Source of the DNA: Candidatus Kinetoplastibacterium desouzaii TCC079E
GTDB taxonomy: Bacteria > Pseudomonadota > Gammaproteobacteria > Burkholderiales > Burkholderiaceae_B
Length of the DNA: 64,000 nucleotides
Assembly: GCF_000340795.1 (NCBI RefSeq)
Contig: NC_020294.1
Coordinates: 124,001 to 188,000, forward strand
Direction: 5' to 3'
In this document: piece after piece, positions 41,483 through 51,132 of the stretch
How positions within the stretch are numbered: the first letter of the stretch is position 1
Layout: each line of letters begins with the position of its first letter
The notes under the pieces: generated by a model
What the model saw: only the letters and a program-made list of their open reading frames with translations
What the model was told of the DNA's origin: nothing
Databases searched by the model: none
Translations under genes and position numbers: made by a program

Positions 41483-43561
41483 ATGGTAAAACATTTTTCT
41501 AAAGATTCTTTGTTTTTAAATAGAGATCTTTCATTTTTAAGTTTTAATGAGCGTGTTCTTGATATTGCAGAAAAATCCAATATTCCCTTGCTAGAAAGAC
41601 TAAGATATATTTGTATAGTAAGTTTGAATTTAGATGAGTTTTTTGAAATAAGAGTTGCTAGTTTAAAAGAGCAACGTCGTTTACAGCCAGATTTAGAAAG
41701 TAAGGATGGTTTAATATTATTTGAGGATTTTTATAAAATACAAGCATTTACTCATTCTATAGTAAATAGACAGTATGATCTTTTGAACAATTCTATTATT
41801 CCAGAATTATTATCTAATCACATTTTTATATCTAATGAGAGCGAATGGGATGAATCTCAATTTGAATGGGCAAGAAGTTTTTTTACTAAAGATGTGATGC
41901 CATTGTTAACACCTATTGGTTTGGATCCAGCTCATCCTTTCCCAATGGTTTATAACAAGAGTTTAAATTTTATAGTTTCACTATCAGGGGTTGATGCTTT
42001 TGGTAGACAAGCATCTATAGCTGTTGTTCAAACACCAAGAACATTACCTAAATTAATAAGAATGCCATTGGAATTGTCTAAAAATAGATATAGTTATGTT
42101 CTCTTAACAACTTTACTTAAAGCTTTTGTCGGTGATTTGTTTCCAGGTTTGGTAATAAAAGGTTGCTATCAATGGCGCGTTACTAGAAATAGTAATTTGT
42201 TCGTTGATGAAGAGGAGGTTAGTAATTTAAGATTGGCTTTACAAGGAGAGTTATCTCAGCGTCATTTTGGTGCTGCTGTTAGATTAGAAATAGATGAGTT
42301 TATTCCAAATTCTTTAGAGTGTTTTTTACAGAAAGAATTTTCTTTGTCAGACTACGATATCTATAAAGTTAATGGCCCTATTAATTTGTCTAGATTTATG
42401 CAAATTTGTGATTCTAAAGAGCTGCATCATTTATCTTTCAAACCATATTATCCCTCGATTCCTACTCCTTTTAGATCATCTAAAGATAAACCATCTATTT
42501 TATTTGATTTTTTAAAGAAACAAGATATTTTATTACATCATCCTTATCAGTCATTTCAACCGGTCATTGATTTTTTAACTGCCGCTTCTTTAGATCCGGA
42601 TGTTGTTGCTATTAAGCAAACTATTTATCGCACTGGAGAAGATTCAGAGCTGATGAAAATTCTTTTATTGGCCGCTAAAAATGGGAAAGAAGTTACGGTT
42701 GTTGTGGAGTTAATGGCTCGTTTTGATGAACAGACAAATATTAATTGGGCTTCTAAATTAGAAGAAGTTGGAGCTCATGTCGTATACGGAGTAGTTTCTT
42801 ATAAAACACACGCTAAGATGGCCTTGGTTTTACGTAGAGAGAAAGGGGTTCTAAAGAGATATGTTCATTTAAGTACAGGCAATTATCATACTCGCACATC
42901 AAATTTATATACAGATTTTGGTGTTCTTACTTCAGACTTTTCTTTAAGTGAAGATATTGATAAGATTTTCTCCCAGTTAACTGGGTTGGGCGCTCGTCTT
43001 TCTATGAAATCTATGTTGTATTCTCCTTTTACATTACATGAAGCGATGATTTCTATGATTAGAAAAGAGACTGATATATCTTTAAAAGGAAAAAAATCTA
43101 GAATAATAGCTAAAATGAATTCCTTATTAGAGCCAGAAATTATTAAAGAGTTATATATTGCTAGTGAATCTGGTGTCCAAATAGATTTAATTGTTAGAGG
43201 TGTATGTGCTTTAAGGGCTGGAGTTCCTGGTTTATCTGAAAATATAAGGGTTCGTTCAATTTTAGGAAGGTTTTTAGAGCATTCAAGAGTCTTTTATTTT
43301 TATTCAGATGGAGAGGAAAAATTGTTTTTATCATCTGCAGATTGGATGGGTAGGAATTTTTTTAGAAGAGTAGAAATAGCTTTTCCTATAGTAAATGAAA
43401 GTATAAAAAAAAGAATTTTTGAAGAAGCATTTACTTATGCTTTAAGAGATAATCAATTTGCCTGGGATCAGTATGATGGGAAATATATAAAACACATTAA
43501 CGATAATACCGAATTAGATTTCAGTTCTCAGAATTATCTTATGGATATTTTTAAATCATAA
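41483..43561 (+). CDS. ppk: Polyphosphate kinase 1
   Basis: PPK1 reversibly polymerises the ATP gamma-phosphate into polyphosphate. From ATG 41483 (an in-frame GTG lies 6 bases earlier) the protein has 692 residues, normal length. The N-terminal domain begins LFLNRDLSFLSFNERVL. The catalytic phospholipase-D-like domains contain the histidine loop SYKTHAKMALVLRR, with the phosphorylatable histidine, and HLSTGNYH. A second histidine-containing domain ends with SSADWMGRNFFRRVE. No truncation is seen. It is unusual to find ppk kept in a reduced endosymbiont genome; the pit transporter is also kept. Confidence 0.95.
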   Translation: MVKHFSKDSLFLNRDLSFLSFNERVLDIAEKSNIPLLERLRYICIVSLNLDEFFEIRVASLKEQRRLQPDLESKDGLILFEDFYKIQAFTHSIVNRQYDLLNNSIIPELLSNHIFISNESEWDESQFEWARSFFTKDVMPLLTPIGLDPAHPFPMVYNKSLNFIVSLSGVDAFGRQASIAVVQTPRTLPKLIRMPLELSKNRYSYVLLTTLLKAFVGDLFPGLVIKGCYQWRVTRNSNLFVDEEEVSNLRLALQGELSQRHFGAAVRLEIDEFIPNSLECFLQKEFSLSDYDIYKVNGPINLSRFMQICDSKELHHLSFKPYYPSIPTPFRSSKDKPSILFDFLKKQDILLHHPYQSFQPVIDFLTAASLDPDVVAIKQTIYRTGEDSELMKILLLAAKNGKEVTVVVELMARFDEQTNINWASKLEEVGAHVVYGVVSYKTHAKMALVLRREKGVLKRYVHLSTGNYHTRTSNLYTDFGVLTSDFSLSEDIDKIFSQLTGLGARLSMKSMLYSPFTLHEAMISMIRKETDISLKGKKSRIIAKMNSLLEPEIIKELYIASESGVQIDLIVRGVCALRAGVPGLSENIRVRSILGRFLEHSRVFYFYSDGEEKLFLSSADWMGRNFFRRVEIAFPIVNESIKKRIFEEAFTYALRDNQFAWDQYDGKYIKHINDNTELDFSSQNYLMDIFKS

Positions 43562-43573
43562 TTTTTTATAAAT

Positions 43574-43602
43574 TTGACTTTTTATTTTAATATGGTTAAT
43601 AT
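43574..43602 (+). promoter_or_regulatory. Promoter of tRNA-Pro
   Basis: TTGACT at 43574-43579 and TAATAT at 43597-43602 are separated by exactly 17 bases, a near-consensus sigma-70 promoter. The predicted start near 43609 is about 17 bases before the tRNA-Pro 5' end. Confidence 0.7.
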
Positions 43603-43625
43603 ACTCAAATAGTTAATATATTTTT

Positions 43626-43702
43626 CGGGGCGTAGCGCAGCCTGGTAGCGCATCTGCTTTGGGAGCAGAGGGTCGTGAGTTCGAATCCCACCGCCCCGAC
43701 CA
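43626..43702 (+). tRNA. tRNA-Pro (anticodon UGG)
   Basis: A 77-base cloverleaf: acceptor CGGGGCG with CGCCCCG, anticodon stem TCTGC/GCAGA around loop TTTGGGA (anticodon TGG), T arm GTGAG-TTCGAAT-CCCAC and encoded CCA. It ends only 4 bases before the stop codon of the convergent rmlC. Confidence 0.97.
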
Positions 43703-43706
43703 TTTA

Positions 43707-44243
43707 TTAAAATAAAGATTCAAAATTTTCCCCGTTTTGATCTTTAGTTGATATTATAAGATTTTTTGTTTTTGGCCATTTTATGTTAACTTTTTTATCG
43801 TTCCACAAAAGACATTTTTCTAGTTTAGGGTAATAAAACTGAGTTGTTTTATAAAAAATTCTAGCATAGTTAGAAAGAACTAAGAATCCATGAGCAAATC
43901 CCTCTGGAACCCATAATTGATAATTGTTCTGAGAGTCTAATATTACACTTGTCCATTTGCCAAAAGTGCTAGATTTTCTTCTTATGTCAATAATAACGTC
44001 AAAAATTTTACCATCAATTACTTGAATTAATTTAGATTGAGGTTTGTCTTCTTGGAAATGCATTCCTCTTAATACGTTCTTTCTTGAAAAAGAAATATTA
44101 TCTTGTACAAAATAGTGCTCTGCTTCTAAAGCAGAATTGAATCTTTGTAAATTAAAACTCTCAAAAAAATAACCTCTATTGTCTATAAACATTTTAGGTT
44201 TGATAATTAGAGCATCTGAGATAGGTAATTTCTTAATAATCAT
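43707..44243 (-). CDS. rmlC: dTDP-4-dehydrorhamnose 3,5-epimerase
   Basis: RmlC epimerises dTDP-4-keto-6-deoxyglucose at C3 and C5 on the way to dTDP-L-rhamnose. The 178-residue cupin has [10 protein letters not shown] near residue 21, the catalytic histidine in NVLRGMHFQ near residue 60, [16 protein letters not shown], and [14 protein letters not shown]. Key residues are present. It overlaps rmlD by 11 bases and abuts tRNA-Pro on the opposite strand. The protein is rich in Lys, Ile and Asn, as are its two partners. Confidence 0.95.
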   Translation of the reverse strand: MIIKKLPISDALIIKPKMFIDNRGYFFESFNLQRFNSALEAEHYFVQDNISFSRKNVLRGMHFQEDKPQSKLIQVIDGKIFDVIIDIRRKSSTFGKWTSVILDSQNNYQLWVPEGFAHGFLVLSNYARIFYKTTQFYYPKLEKCLLWNDKKVNIKWPKTKNLIISTKDQNGENFESLF

Positions 44244-45144
44244 TTTTGTCTTGTTGTTTTATTTTTATTTCTTCAATTGTTTCATAAATACATTTATTAA
44301 TATTTGGAAGAAAACAATGTTTTTGTATTATTTCATTGGCTTTTAAAGCAGAATTTCTAGGTCTTTGTGTTTTGTCATCGTAATTTAAATATTTTATCGG
44401 TATTATTTTATTGCATTTTATTTTAATTGTTTTTGATTCATTCTTTATTTTAGTTAAGAAAGATTTAGCTAAGCTATATCTGCTCATTATATTATTTATG
44501 CTTATATGATATAAGTGGGCGCCATTTTTTTTATGTTTATATAATTCTAATATTAATTTTGTGCTGATTGAAGCAACTTCATTTGCTGATAATGGTGATC
44601 CATATTGATCACTTGTTATTCTTAAAGTTTGTTTGTATTGAGCTTGATCTAAAATTTTAAGTAAAAAATTATTACCTTGTGAGGAAAATAGCCAACTTAT
44701 TCTGAAAATTAATGAGTTGCAATTTTTTTGAAGAATATATAAATCTGATGCTAATTTTGAATGACCATAAATGTTTAAAGGGTTTGTTGGGTCTGTTTCA
44801 GTGTATGGTTGGTTTTTTTTTCCATCAAAAACATAGTCTGTTGAAAATTGAACCAATAATGATTTTGTTAACAAGCTATATTTAACTAAAGTTTTAATTA
44901 GAATGTAATTTATTCTAAATGTTAATTCTATATTTTTCTCTGCCTGGTCTACATTGGTGTATGCAGCAGAATTTATTATTATATCTGGCTTTATGGTTAA
45001 CAGTTTATAGAATACAGATTCTGTATACAAAAGATCTATAGTTTGTCTATCCCAACATATTAAAGATATGTATTTTATTTCTGTTAGTTGTTTATATATT
45101 TTTTGTCCGAGTTGACCTTTTTGACCAATAAGTAAAATTTTCAT
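44233..45144 (-). CDS. rmlD: dTDP-4-dehydrorhamnose reductase
   Basis: RmlD reduces the keto sugar to dTDP-L-rhamnose with NAD(P)H. The 303-residue short-chain dehydrogenase-like protein starts with the nucleotide motif GQKGQLGQKIY, has the segment PDIIINSAAYTNVDQAE, the STDYVFDG substrate segment and the catalytic YxxxK in YGHSKLASD. It lies 4 bases after rmlB and overlaps rmlC, so the three genes form one transcription unit. The family match is clear although the sequence is AT-driven and diverged. Confidence 0.94.
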   Translation of the reverse strand: MKILLIGQKGQLGQKIYKQLTEIKYISLICWDRQTIDLLYTESVFYKLLTIKPDIIINSAAYTNVDQAEKNIELTFRINYILIKTLVKYSLLTKSLLVQFSTDYVFDGKKNQPYTETDPTNPLNIYGHSKLASDLYILQKNCNSLIFRISWLFSSQGNNFLLKILDQAQYKQTLRITSDQYGSPLSANEVASISTKLILELYKHKKNGAHLYHISINNIMSRYSLAKSFLTKIKNESKTIKIKCNKIIPIKYLNYDDKTQRPRNSALKANEIIQKHCFLPNINKCIYETIEEIKIKQQDKNDY

Positions 45145-45148
45145 TATT

Positions 45149-46162
45149 TTAAAACTTTTTTTCTTGTTTTTTATTTAGATACCAATATATAGTTTTTCGC
45201 ATTCCTGATTCTAAACTTTCTATAGGTATCCATTTAGTATGTTTTATTATTTTATTTGCGTTTATAGAGTATCTTACATCATGCCCAGGTCTATCATGTA
45301 TAAATTTAATTTGATTTTTGTAATTATCTCCGCATTGTTTGGGTGATAATTCATCAAGAATATCACATATAAATATAGCAAGTTTTATGTTTGTGACCTC
45401 ATTATTATTTCCAATATTATAGCTTTCCCCAGGAGTTCCGTATTTAATAAGTTCAATGAGAGCATTACAGTGGTCCTTAACATATATCCAATCTCTAATT
45501 TGTTCACCATTTCCATATATTGGAATGTATTGATTGTTAATTGCGGAGTTAATAACATTGGGAATGAATTTTTCTACAAATTGATAAGGACCATAGTTAT
45601 TTGTGCAAATAGTTAATATTGTTGGAAATCCATATGTGGTAAAGAATGCTTGTGCAATATGATTTGCTGATGCTTTGCTTGCAGAATACGGATTGTTTGT
45701 TTTATATGGGCTATTTTCTGTAAAGGGAGCGTCTGTTTTTTTTAGAGAGCCATAAATTTCATCTGTTGATATTTGTATAAATTTAAATGATGAACGGCAT
45801 TGCATGTTCAAGCTGTTCCAATACTCCTTAGAGATATTTATTAAATTAAAAAAAGAAACTACATTATTTTTTATAAATATATTAGGATTTTTTATTGAAG
45901 TGTCGACATGTGTTTCAGCTGCAAAGTTAATAATAGTAGTAGGTTTATATATCTTCAATAAATTCTTTACTAGATGCTCATTACCTATGTCTCCTTTTAT
46001 AAACTCATAATTGTATTTGTTAGTAAATTGAGAGATTTTTTCTATGTTTGCAGCATAATTAAGACTATCTAAGTTTATTACTTTTTCTGTAGATAAGGAA
46101 AACCAAGATTCTATAAAATTTGAGCCTATGAAACCAGCTCCTCCAGTTACAAGTATAGTCAT
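45149..46162 (-). CDS. rmlB: dTDP-glucose 4,6-dehydratase
   Basis: RmlB converts dTDP-glucose to dTDP-4-keto-6-deoxyglucose with tightly bound NAD. The 337-residue protein has the glycine motif TGGAGFIGSNFIES, NFAAETHVDTSIKNP, the active-site STDEIYGSL segment, YSASKASANH with the catalytic Tyr and Lys, and CTNNYGPYQFVEKFIP. It is the first gene of the rmlB-rmlD-rmlC unit. No rmlA (glucose-1-phosphate thymidylyltransferase) or glycosyltransferase is nearby, so the precursor supply and the use of the rhamnose donor are not visible in this window. Confidence 0.96.
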   Translation of the reverse strand: MTILVTGGAGFIGSNFIESWFSLSTEKVINLDSLNYAANIEKISQFTNKYNYEFIKGDIGNEHLVKNLLKIYKPTTIINFAAETHVDTSIKNPNIFIKNNVVSFFNLINISKEYWNSLNMQCRSSFKFIQISTDEIYGSLKKTDAPFTENSPYKTNNPYSASKASANHIAQAFFTTYGFPTILTICTNNYGPYQFVEKFIPNVINSAINNQYIPIYGNGEQIRDWIYVKDHCNALIELIKYGTPGESYNIGNNNEVTNIKLAIFICDILDELSPKQCGDNYKNQIKFIHDRPGHDVRYSINANKIIKHTKWIPIESLESGMRKTIYWYLNKKQEKKF

Positions 46163-46337
46163 TTTATTGATAAATTTGTTTGATATAAAAATTAATTATA
46201 TAAGAAAATAAATAAATTTTTATTTATTAAAACCTAAAATTAATTTTTAGCACTATCTTTTGAATTTTTATTTTGGTAAAATCTAAGTTGATCTTTTAAT
46301 AATACTTTAGTAAGTTTAACTTTTATTAAAAACCATA

Positions 46338-46414
46338 GCGGTAGTAGCTCAGTTGGATAGAGCACGAGCCTTCTAAGCTCGGGGTCGGGGGTTCGAATCC
46401 CTCCTACCGCGCCA
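46338..46414 (+). tRNA. tRNA-Arg (anticodon UCU)
   Basis: A 77-base cloverleaf: acceptor GCGGTAG with CTACCGC, anticodon stem CGAGC/GCTCG around loop CTTCTAA (anticodon TCT), T loop TTCGAAT and encoded CCA. It reads AGA, a very common arginine codon in this AT-rich genome. Confidence 0.97.
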
Positions 46415-46502
46415 AGTTTTTTTGAGTTGGTTGTAGTAAATTTGTACTTATATGGTTAATTATCATACATAATGTTTTTGTTATCTCTAGATTAGATGAT
46501 GT

Positions 46503-46512
46503 GTGATATACT
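46503..46512 (+). promoter_or_regulatory. Possible extended -10 promoter of tRNA-His
   Basis: TGTGATATACT-type sequence places TATACT at 46507-46512 with a nearby upstream TG, about 23 bases before the tRNA. No convincing -35 box is seen. Confidence 0.35.
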
Positions 46513-46534
46513 AACAACTAAAGCATTATGCAAA

Positions 46535-46611
46535 GGTGGCTGTAGCTCAGTTGGTAGAGTCCCGGATTGTGATTCCGGTTGTCGTGGGTTCGAGCCCCAT
46601 CAGCCACCCCA
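46535..46611 (+). tRNA. tRNA-His (anticodon GUG)
   Basis: A 77-base cloverleaf starting GGTGGCT, where the first G is the extra G-1 typical of tRNA-His, pairing with AGCCACC. The anticodon stem CCGGA/TCCGG encloses TTGTGAT (anticodon GTG), and CCA is encoded. It is downstream of tRNA-Arg(UCU) and upstream of dapA. Confidence 0.97.
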
Positions 46612-46774
46612 TTAATTTAGTCTGTAATTTAAAAATTATCTTAAAATTTTTAGTTCATTAAATTATAGTAATCATAATATTTTCAATATATGGATTAAAT
46701 AAACCGTTATTTTTTTATTTGGTTTTGTCTTTTAACCCATTTGTCTAATTAGAAACATTTTGGAGCCCTTGATT

Positions 46775-47671
46775 ATGGCGTCCCACGTAAATGCTACTTT
46801 TGGGGGAAGTATAGTAGCTTTAATTACCCCTATGTCTTCTGATGGTGATTTTGATTATCAAGCTTATCGTGCTTTAATTGATTGGCATATATCAGAAGGA
46901 ACTGATGCCTTAGTTGTTGTTGGAACAACTGGAGAATCACCTTCTGTATCTCTTGAAGAGCACGCTGAATTAATCAAAGTAGCAGTAGAGCATTCTAATA
47001 ATCGTATACCTGTAATTGCTGGTGTTGGTGCTAACTCTACTAGTGAAGCTATTTATTTAACAAAACATGCTAAGATGGTTGGTGCTCATGCTGGTTTATC
47101 AGTAGTTCCTTACTATAATAAACCTTCTCAAGAAGGTATATATAGGCATTTTAAAAAAATTGTTGAATCAGTTGATTTGCCTATAATACTTTATAATGTT
47201 CCAGGAAGAACTGTAGCTGATATTACGAATGAAACAGCTCTTAGGCTTGCAGAAATACCTGGTATAATAGGTATTAAAGATGCTACTGGTGATATTGCAA
47301 GAGGTGTTTTACTAATTAGAGAGGCTCCAAAGGGGTTTCAAGTTTTTAGTGGTGATGATCCCACTGCTGCAGCTCTTATAATGTTAGGAGCTCATGGTAA
47401 TATTTCTGTTACGGCTAATGTTGCTCCTCGTCTTGTTCATGAATTATGTGTTGCTGCTAAGAACGGTAATGTAGATAAAGTTAGAGAATTAAATATGAGA
47501 TTAGCTTTGCTTAATAAGGCTTTATTTGTTGAAGCTAATCCTATACCAGTAAAATGGGCTTTAAGTGAAATGGGATTAACTTCATTAGGTTATCGCTTGC
47601 CTTTAGTCTCTCTTGGTAATCAATACCATGATGTTGTAAGACAGGCAATGAAAGTAGCTGGTGTAATTTAG
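46775..47671 (+). CDS. dapA: 4-hydroxy-tetrahydrodipicolinate synthase
   Basis: DapA condenses aspartate semialdehyde with pyruvate, the committed step to diaminopimelate and lysine. I take ATG 46775, which has GGAG about 10 bases upstream; a TTG at 46760 would give five extra residues. The 299-residue TIM-barrel protein has [10 protein letters not shown] near residue 48, the catalytic tyrosine Y140 in LYNVPGRT and the Schiff-base lysine K168 in GIKDATGD. All active-site residues are intact. It complements the aspartate kinase at 62108-63382 in the same pathway. Confidence 0.96.
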   Translation: MASHVNATFGGSIVALITPMSSDGDFDYQAYRALIDWHISEGTDALVVVGTTGESPSVSLEEHAELIKVAVEHSNNRIPVIAGVGANSTSEAIYLTKHAKMVGAHAGLSVVPYYNKPSQEGIYRHFKKIVESVDLPIILYNVPGRTVADITNETALRLAEIPGIIGIKDATGDIARGVLLIREAPKGFQVFSGDDPTAAALIMLGAHGNISVTANVAPRLVHELCVAAKNGNVDKVRELNMRLALLNKALFVEANPIPVKWALSEMGLTSLGYRLPLVSLGNQYHDVVRQAMKVAGVI

Positions 47672-47687
47672 TTATTTTATTTTTATT

Positions 47688-47719
47688 GAATAGTTAGTTG
47701 CTTATGTGATTAACTATTC
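47688..47719. terminator. Hairpin between dapA and mutS
   Basis: gaatagtta (47688-47696) pairs perfectly with taactattc (47711-47719), extendable by weaker G-T pairs. It lies between convergent stops and overlaps the last codons of mutS. The plus-strand exit lacks a strong T-run, so function is moderately supported. Confidence 0.5.
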
Positions 47720-50352
47720 TGATTAATTTCTTTTCTTATAAAAGATTTAATTTCTTCTATTTTATTAAGAGCTTCTAATGGCGTCGTGTTGGACGTGTCT
47801 ATTTTTTGGATCATTTCATAAGTGTTTTTATGAAGATTACTTTCAATAGATTTGATTAATATTAAATCCTCTTCTTTTTTATTTTTTGAGTTTGTGTTTT
47901 TTTTACTTAAACTATATAGTTTATCTATAGATTTCTTTATTACTTCTGTTGGGATACCAGCTTTTCTTGCAACTTGTATTCCGTAGCTTTGTTCTGCTGG
48001 TCCTTCTCTTAGTTCATGAAGGAATGTTAGTTCGTTGTCTACTTCTAGTGCGCTCATGTGTACATTAATGGAATTTTTATATATATTAGGTATTTGAGTA
48101 AGTTCAAAGTAGTGAGTGGCAAATAGTGTTAAAGACTTATTGGTGTTTAATAAATAATCTGCTATCCCCCATGCTAAAGATGTTCCTTCCATTGTAGAAG
48201 TTCCTCTTCCTATTTCATCTATTAGAACCAAACTATTTTGATTACCAGCTGAAAGAATGACAGAGGTTTCTGTCATTTCTACCATAAAGGTAGATTTACC
48301 ACCTGCTATATCATCTGATGCTCCTATGCGAGTAAATATTCTATCTATTTTACCTATAGATGCTCTATTTGCTGGAACAAAACTACCTACTCTAGCTAAT
48401 AGTGATATTAAGGCTACTTGCCTCATATATGTTGATTTGCCACCCATATTAGGGCCAGTTATAATGAGCATTCTTTGTGTATTTGTTAGAATGCAATCAT
48501 TAGGTACAAATGATTCTATATTAGCTTCAACTATAGGATGTCTTCCTCCTTTAATTATTATTTCATTTGAATTGCTTATGTATGGTGGATTCCACTTGTA
48601 TATAAATGCATGTTCTGCCAATGAAGATATTACATCTAATTCAGCCAGGGCTTTAGCACAGGTCATCAATTCTTTTAAATGATCTTGTATTTTAGATAAA
48701 ATTTGTTCGTATATATATTTTTCTCTTGTTATAGATTTTTCTTTAGATGAAAAAAATTTATTTTCCCATTCTTTTAATTCATTAATAATAAATCGTTCTG
48801 TGCTCTTTAATGTTTGAAGACGTTTATAATTATCTGGTACTTTATCACTTTGGCTTTTAGAAATCTCTATATAGAAACCATTTAAGCGACTAAACGAAAC
48901 TTTTAAATTATTTATTCCAGTTATTTTTCTTTCTCTTGCTTCTAGTTCTTCTAAGTAGGAGTTGTTTTTACTATAAATAGATCTTAATTCATCTAGATCT
49001 TGATCAAAACCAACTTCTATTACTCCACCATCTTTTATTGTTAAAGGAGGTTCTGTTACAATTGATTTGTTCAAAAGAGAATATAGTGAAATGTCTAAGT
49101 ATAAATCTTTTATTATATTTGTGATTTTAGTCGATTCTTGTATGCAAGATAATTGGGATGTTATGTTTGGTAATGTTTCCATAGCATTTTTAATGCATAT
49201 TAAATCTCTTGGTCTTGCTGATTTCAATGCTATTCTAGATGATATTCTTTCAATATCAGATATTTCTTTCAATAGTTTCCTGATTTCTTTTAAAGAAAGT
49301 GTATTTGAGGAAGTATTTTTTTGATCATTATTTTTAGGTAATAAGCTATTTATGGCTTGTTGTCTTAGTATGATTTCTTTATCGTTAATTAGAGGGTTAT
49401 GCAACCATCTTCTTAGAAGTCTACTTCCCATGGTAGTAGAACATTTATCCAATAAAGAAAAGAGTGTTGGTTCTTTTTCTCCGTAAACGGTTTGTGTTAT
49501 TTCTAGATTTCTTCTTGTGGATGGGTCTAAAAGAACATATTGTTTGGAATTGTCAACTTGAATTTTTTGAACATGAGTCAAAGCAAAAGACTGTGCTTTA
49601 TAAGCATATCGTAATAAGGCTCCTGCTGCGCCTATACACACAGATTCTTTTTCTAATCCAAAACTATCTAATGAAAATATACCAAAATGCTCTAATAATT
49701 TACTAGTTGCATTCTCATGTTGAAAGTGCCACTTTGGCACCCTAGTGAATACCGCTTTAAAATGCAAATTATTATTATTATAATCATCCGCTATAATGAT
49801 TTCAGTTGGTGATATTCTATGTAATTCTGATTTTAATTCTTCTGTTCCTTTACATTCTATAACCCTAAAATCTCCACTAGCAAGATTTAGAAAAGAAATT
49901 CCTATCTTGTCTTTTTCATGATTTATAGCAATCATTGCACTATCTGATTTTAATGGTAATAAAGAATCTTCTACTACAGTGCCAGGAGTTACTATTCTAA
50001 CAATTTTTCGTTCTACTAAATTGTTTTTGGAGTTATTGCAATTATCTATTTGTTCACATATTGCAATTGACTCTCCTTGATCTATGAGTTTTCCTAGATA
50101 TTGTTCTAAAGAATTTACTGGTATACCAGCCATTGGTATTGGTATGCCATTAACAAAACCTCTTTTTGTTAAACTTATATTAAGTAAATGTGATGCTTTT
50201 TTAGCATCCTCGTAAAACATTTCATAAAAATCTCCCATTCTAAAAAATAGTAATATATCTCCAGCTTCTTTTTTAAGAGAAACATATTGCTGCATTAGTG
50301 GTGTTAAGCCTTCTATTGATTCTGGCATTTTAATGCAAGAGTCTATTTCCAT
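47710..50352 (-). CDS. mutS: DNA mismatch repair protein MutS
   Basis: MutS recognises mismatches and small loops and recruits MutL. The 880-residue protein has the mismatch-binding domain with the FxE-type motif in [14 protein letters not shown] near residue 37, connector, core and clamp domains, and the ABC-type ATPase with Walker [33 protein letters not shown] and [12 protein letters not shown]-terminal dimerisation tail follows. Start choice is uncertain: no ribosome site precedes this ATG, and an ATG eight codons later is an alternative. Keeping mutS is notable because many reduced endosymbionts lose it. Confidence 0.96.
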   Translation of the reverse strand: MEIDSCIKMPESIEGLTPLMQQYVSLKKEAGDILLFFRMGDFYEMFYEDAKKASHLLNISLTKRGFVNGIPIPMAGIPVNSLEQYLGKLIDQGESIAICEQIDNCNNSKNNLVERKIVRIVTPGTVVEDSLLPLKSDSAMIAINHEKDKIGISFLNLASGDFRVIECKGTEELKSELHRISPTEIIIADDYNNNNLHFKAVFTRVPKWHFQHENATSKLLEHFGIFSLDSFGLEKESVCIGAAGALLRYAYKAQSFALTHVQKIQVDNSKQYVLLDPSTRRNLEITQTVYGEKEPTLFSLLDKCSTTMGSRLLRRWLHNPLINDKEIILRQQAINSLLPKNNDQKNTSSNTLSLKEIRKLLKEISDIERISSRIALKSARPRDLICIKNAMETLPNITSQLSCIQESTKITNIIKDLYLDISLYSLLNKSIVTEPPLTIKDGGVIEVGFDQDLDELRSIYSKNNSYLEELEARERKITGINNLKVSFSRLNGFYIEISKSQSDKVPDNYKRLQTLKSTERFIINELKEWENKFFSSKEKSITREKYIYEQILSKIQDHLKELMTCAKALAELDVISSLAEHAFIYKWNPPYISNSNEIIIKGGRHPIVEANIESFVPNDCILTNTQRMLIITGPNMGGKSTYMRQVALISLLARVGSFVPANRASIGKIDRIFTRIGASDDIAGGKSTFMVEMTETSVILSAGNQNSLVLIDEIGRGTSTMEGTSLAWGIADYLLNTNKSLTLFATHYFELTQIPNIYKNSINVHMSALEVDNELTFLHELREGPAEQSYGIQVARKAGIPTEVIKKSIDKLYSLSKKNTNSKNKKEEDLILIKSIESNLHKNTYEMIQKIDTSNTTPLEALNKIEEIKSFIRKEINQNS

Positions 50353-50430
50353 ATTATTATTTTTAAAAGTAAAGAGTTTTTAGGTGTAAGAAGAGATAAT
50401 TATATAATCTTTTGATATTCTATAATTTTT

Positions 50431-50988
50431 TTAATTTTTATTAATCCATTTAAGATATTCTTTAGACCATGTTTTTATAAAGTTCAATGTATTTTCTTCA
50501 TTAATAAGTAAAGATGTAGAGTCGAAAATATTATCATGGCATTGTAATAACATTTCAGGTTTTGGCATAACAGTCATTCCTAATGCTGACAGTATGTTTC
50601 TAAGATGATATTGCGCTAAAGATGCTCCTAGAGGGCTAGGTGATGCTCCTATTATTGCGGCTGTCTTGTTTTCCCAAGAGTTTGCCCCCCAAGGTCTAGA
50701 AGCCCAATCGATTGCATTTTTTAATGCTGAAGGAATTGATCTATTATGTTCGGGAGTTACAAATAGTATGCTATTTGCATTTATAATTTTATTTTTTAAT
50801 TCTATCACTTCTGTTAGAGGTTCATATTCTAAGTCTTGATTATATATAGGAAGGTTTAATATTGGTATATATTCGAATATTACTTCAGAAAGTATTGATT
50901 GTTCTATAGTTTTGGCAAGTTTTAAATTTATTGATTGTTTCCTTATGCTGCCTACAAACACAGCTATTTTTCTTGTCTTGGCTGTCAT
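50431..50988 (-). CDS. NADPH-dependent FMN reductase family protein
   Basis: A 185-residue flavodoxin-fold protein of the NADPH-dependent FMN reductase / chromate reductase (YieF/ChrR-like) family. The flavin phosphate loop is VGSIRKQSINLKLA (residues 13-26), and the family segment PEHNRSIPSALKNAIDWASRP lies near residue 80. Physiological substrates of this family (quinones, chromate, FMN) cannot be told from sequence. It lies upstream of mutS on the same strand, separated by 78 bases, and is divergent from mscS. Confidence 0.85.
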   Translation of the reverse strand: MTAKTRKIAVFVGSIRKQSINLKLAKTIEQSILSEVIFEYIPILNLPIYNQDLEYEPLTEVIELKNKIINANSILFVTPEHNRSIPSALKNAIDWASRPWGANSWENKTAAIIGASPSPLGASLAQYHLRNILSALGMTVMPKPEMLLQCHDNIFDSTSLLINEENTLNFIKTWSKEYLKWINKN

Positions 50989-51132
50989 TCTTCTTCCACC
51001 TTTTTAGAATATATGACTAAATTATCATTTGTATAACTAATAATTCTATCATGTCTATTTGCATATATATATTGATTTGCTTTTATGTGTAGAATTTGTT
51101 ATTTATATAGTTTTAATTCTTGCAGGTTTCAT

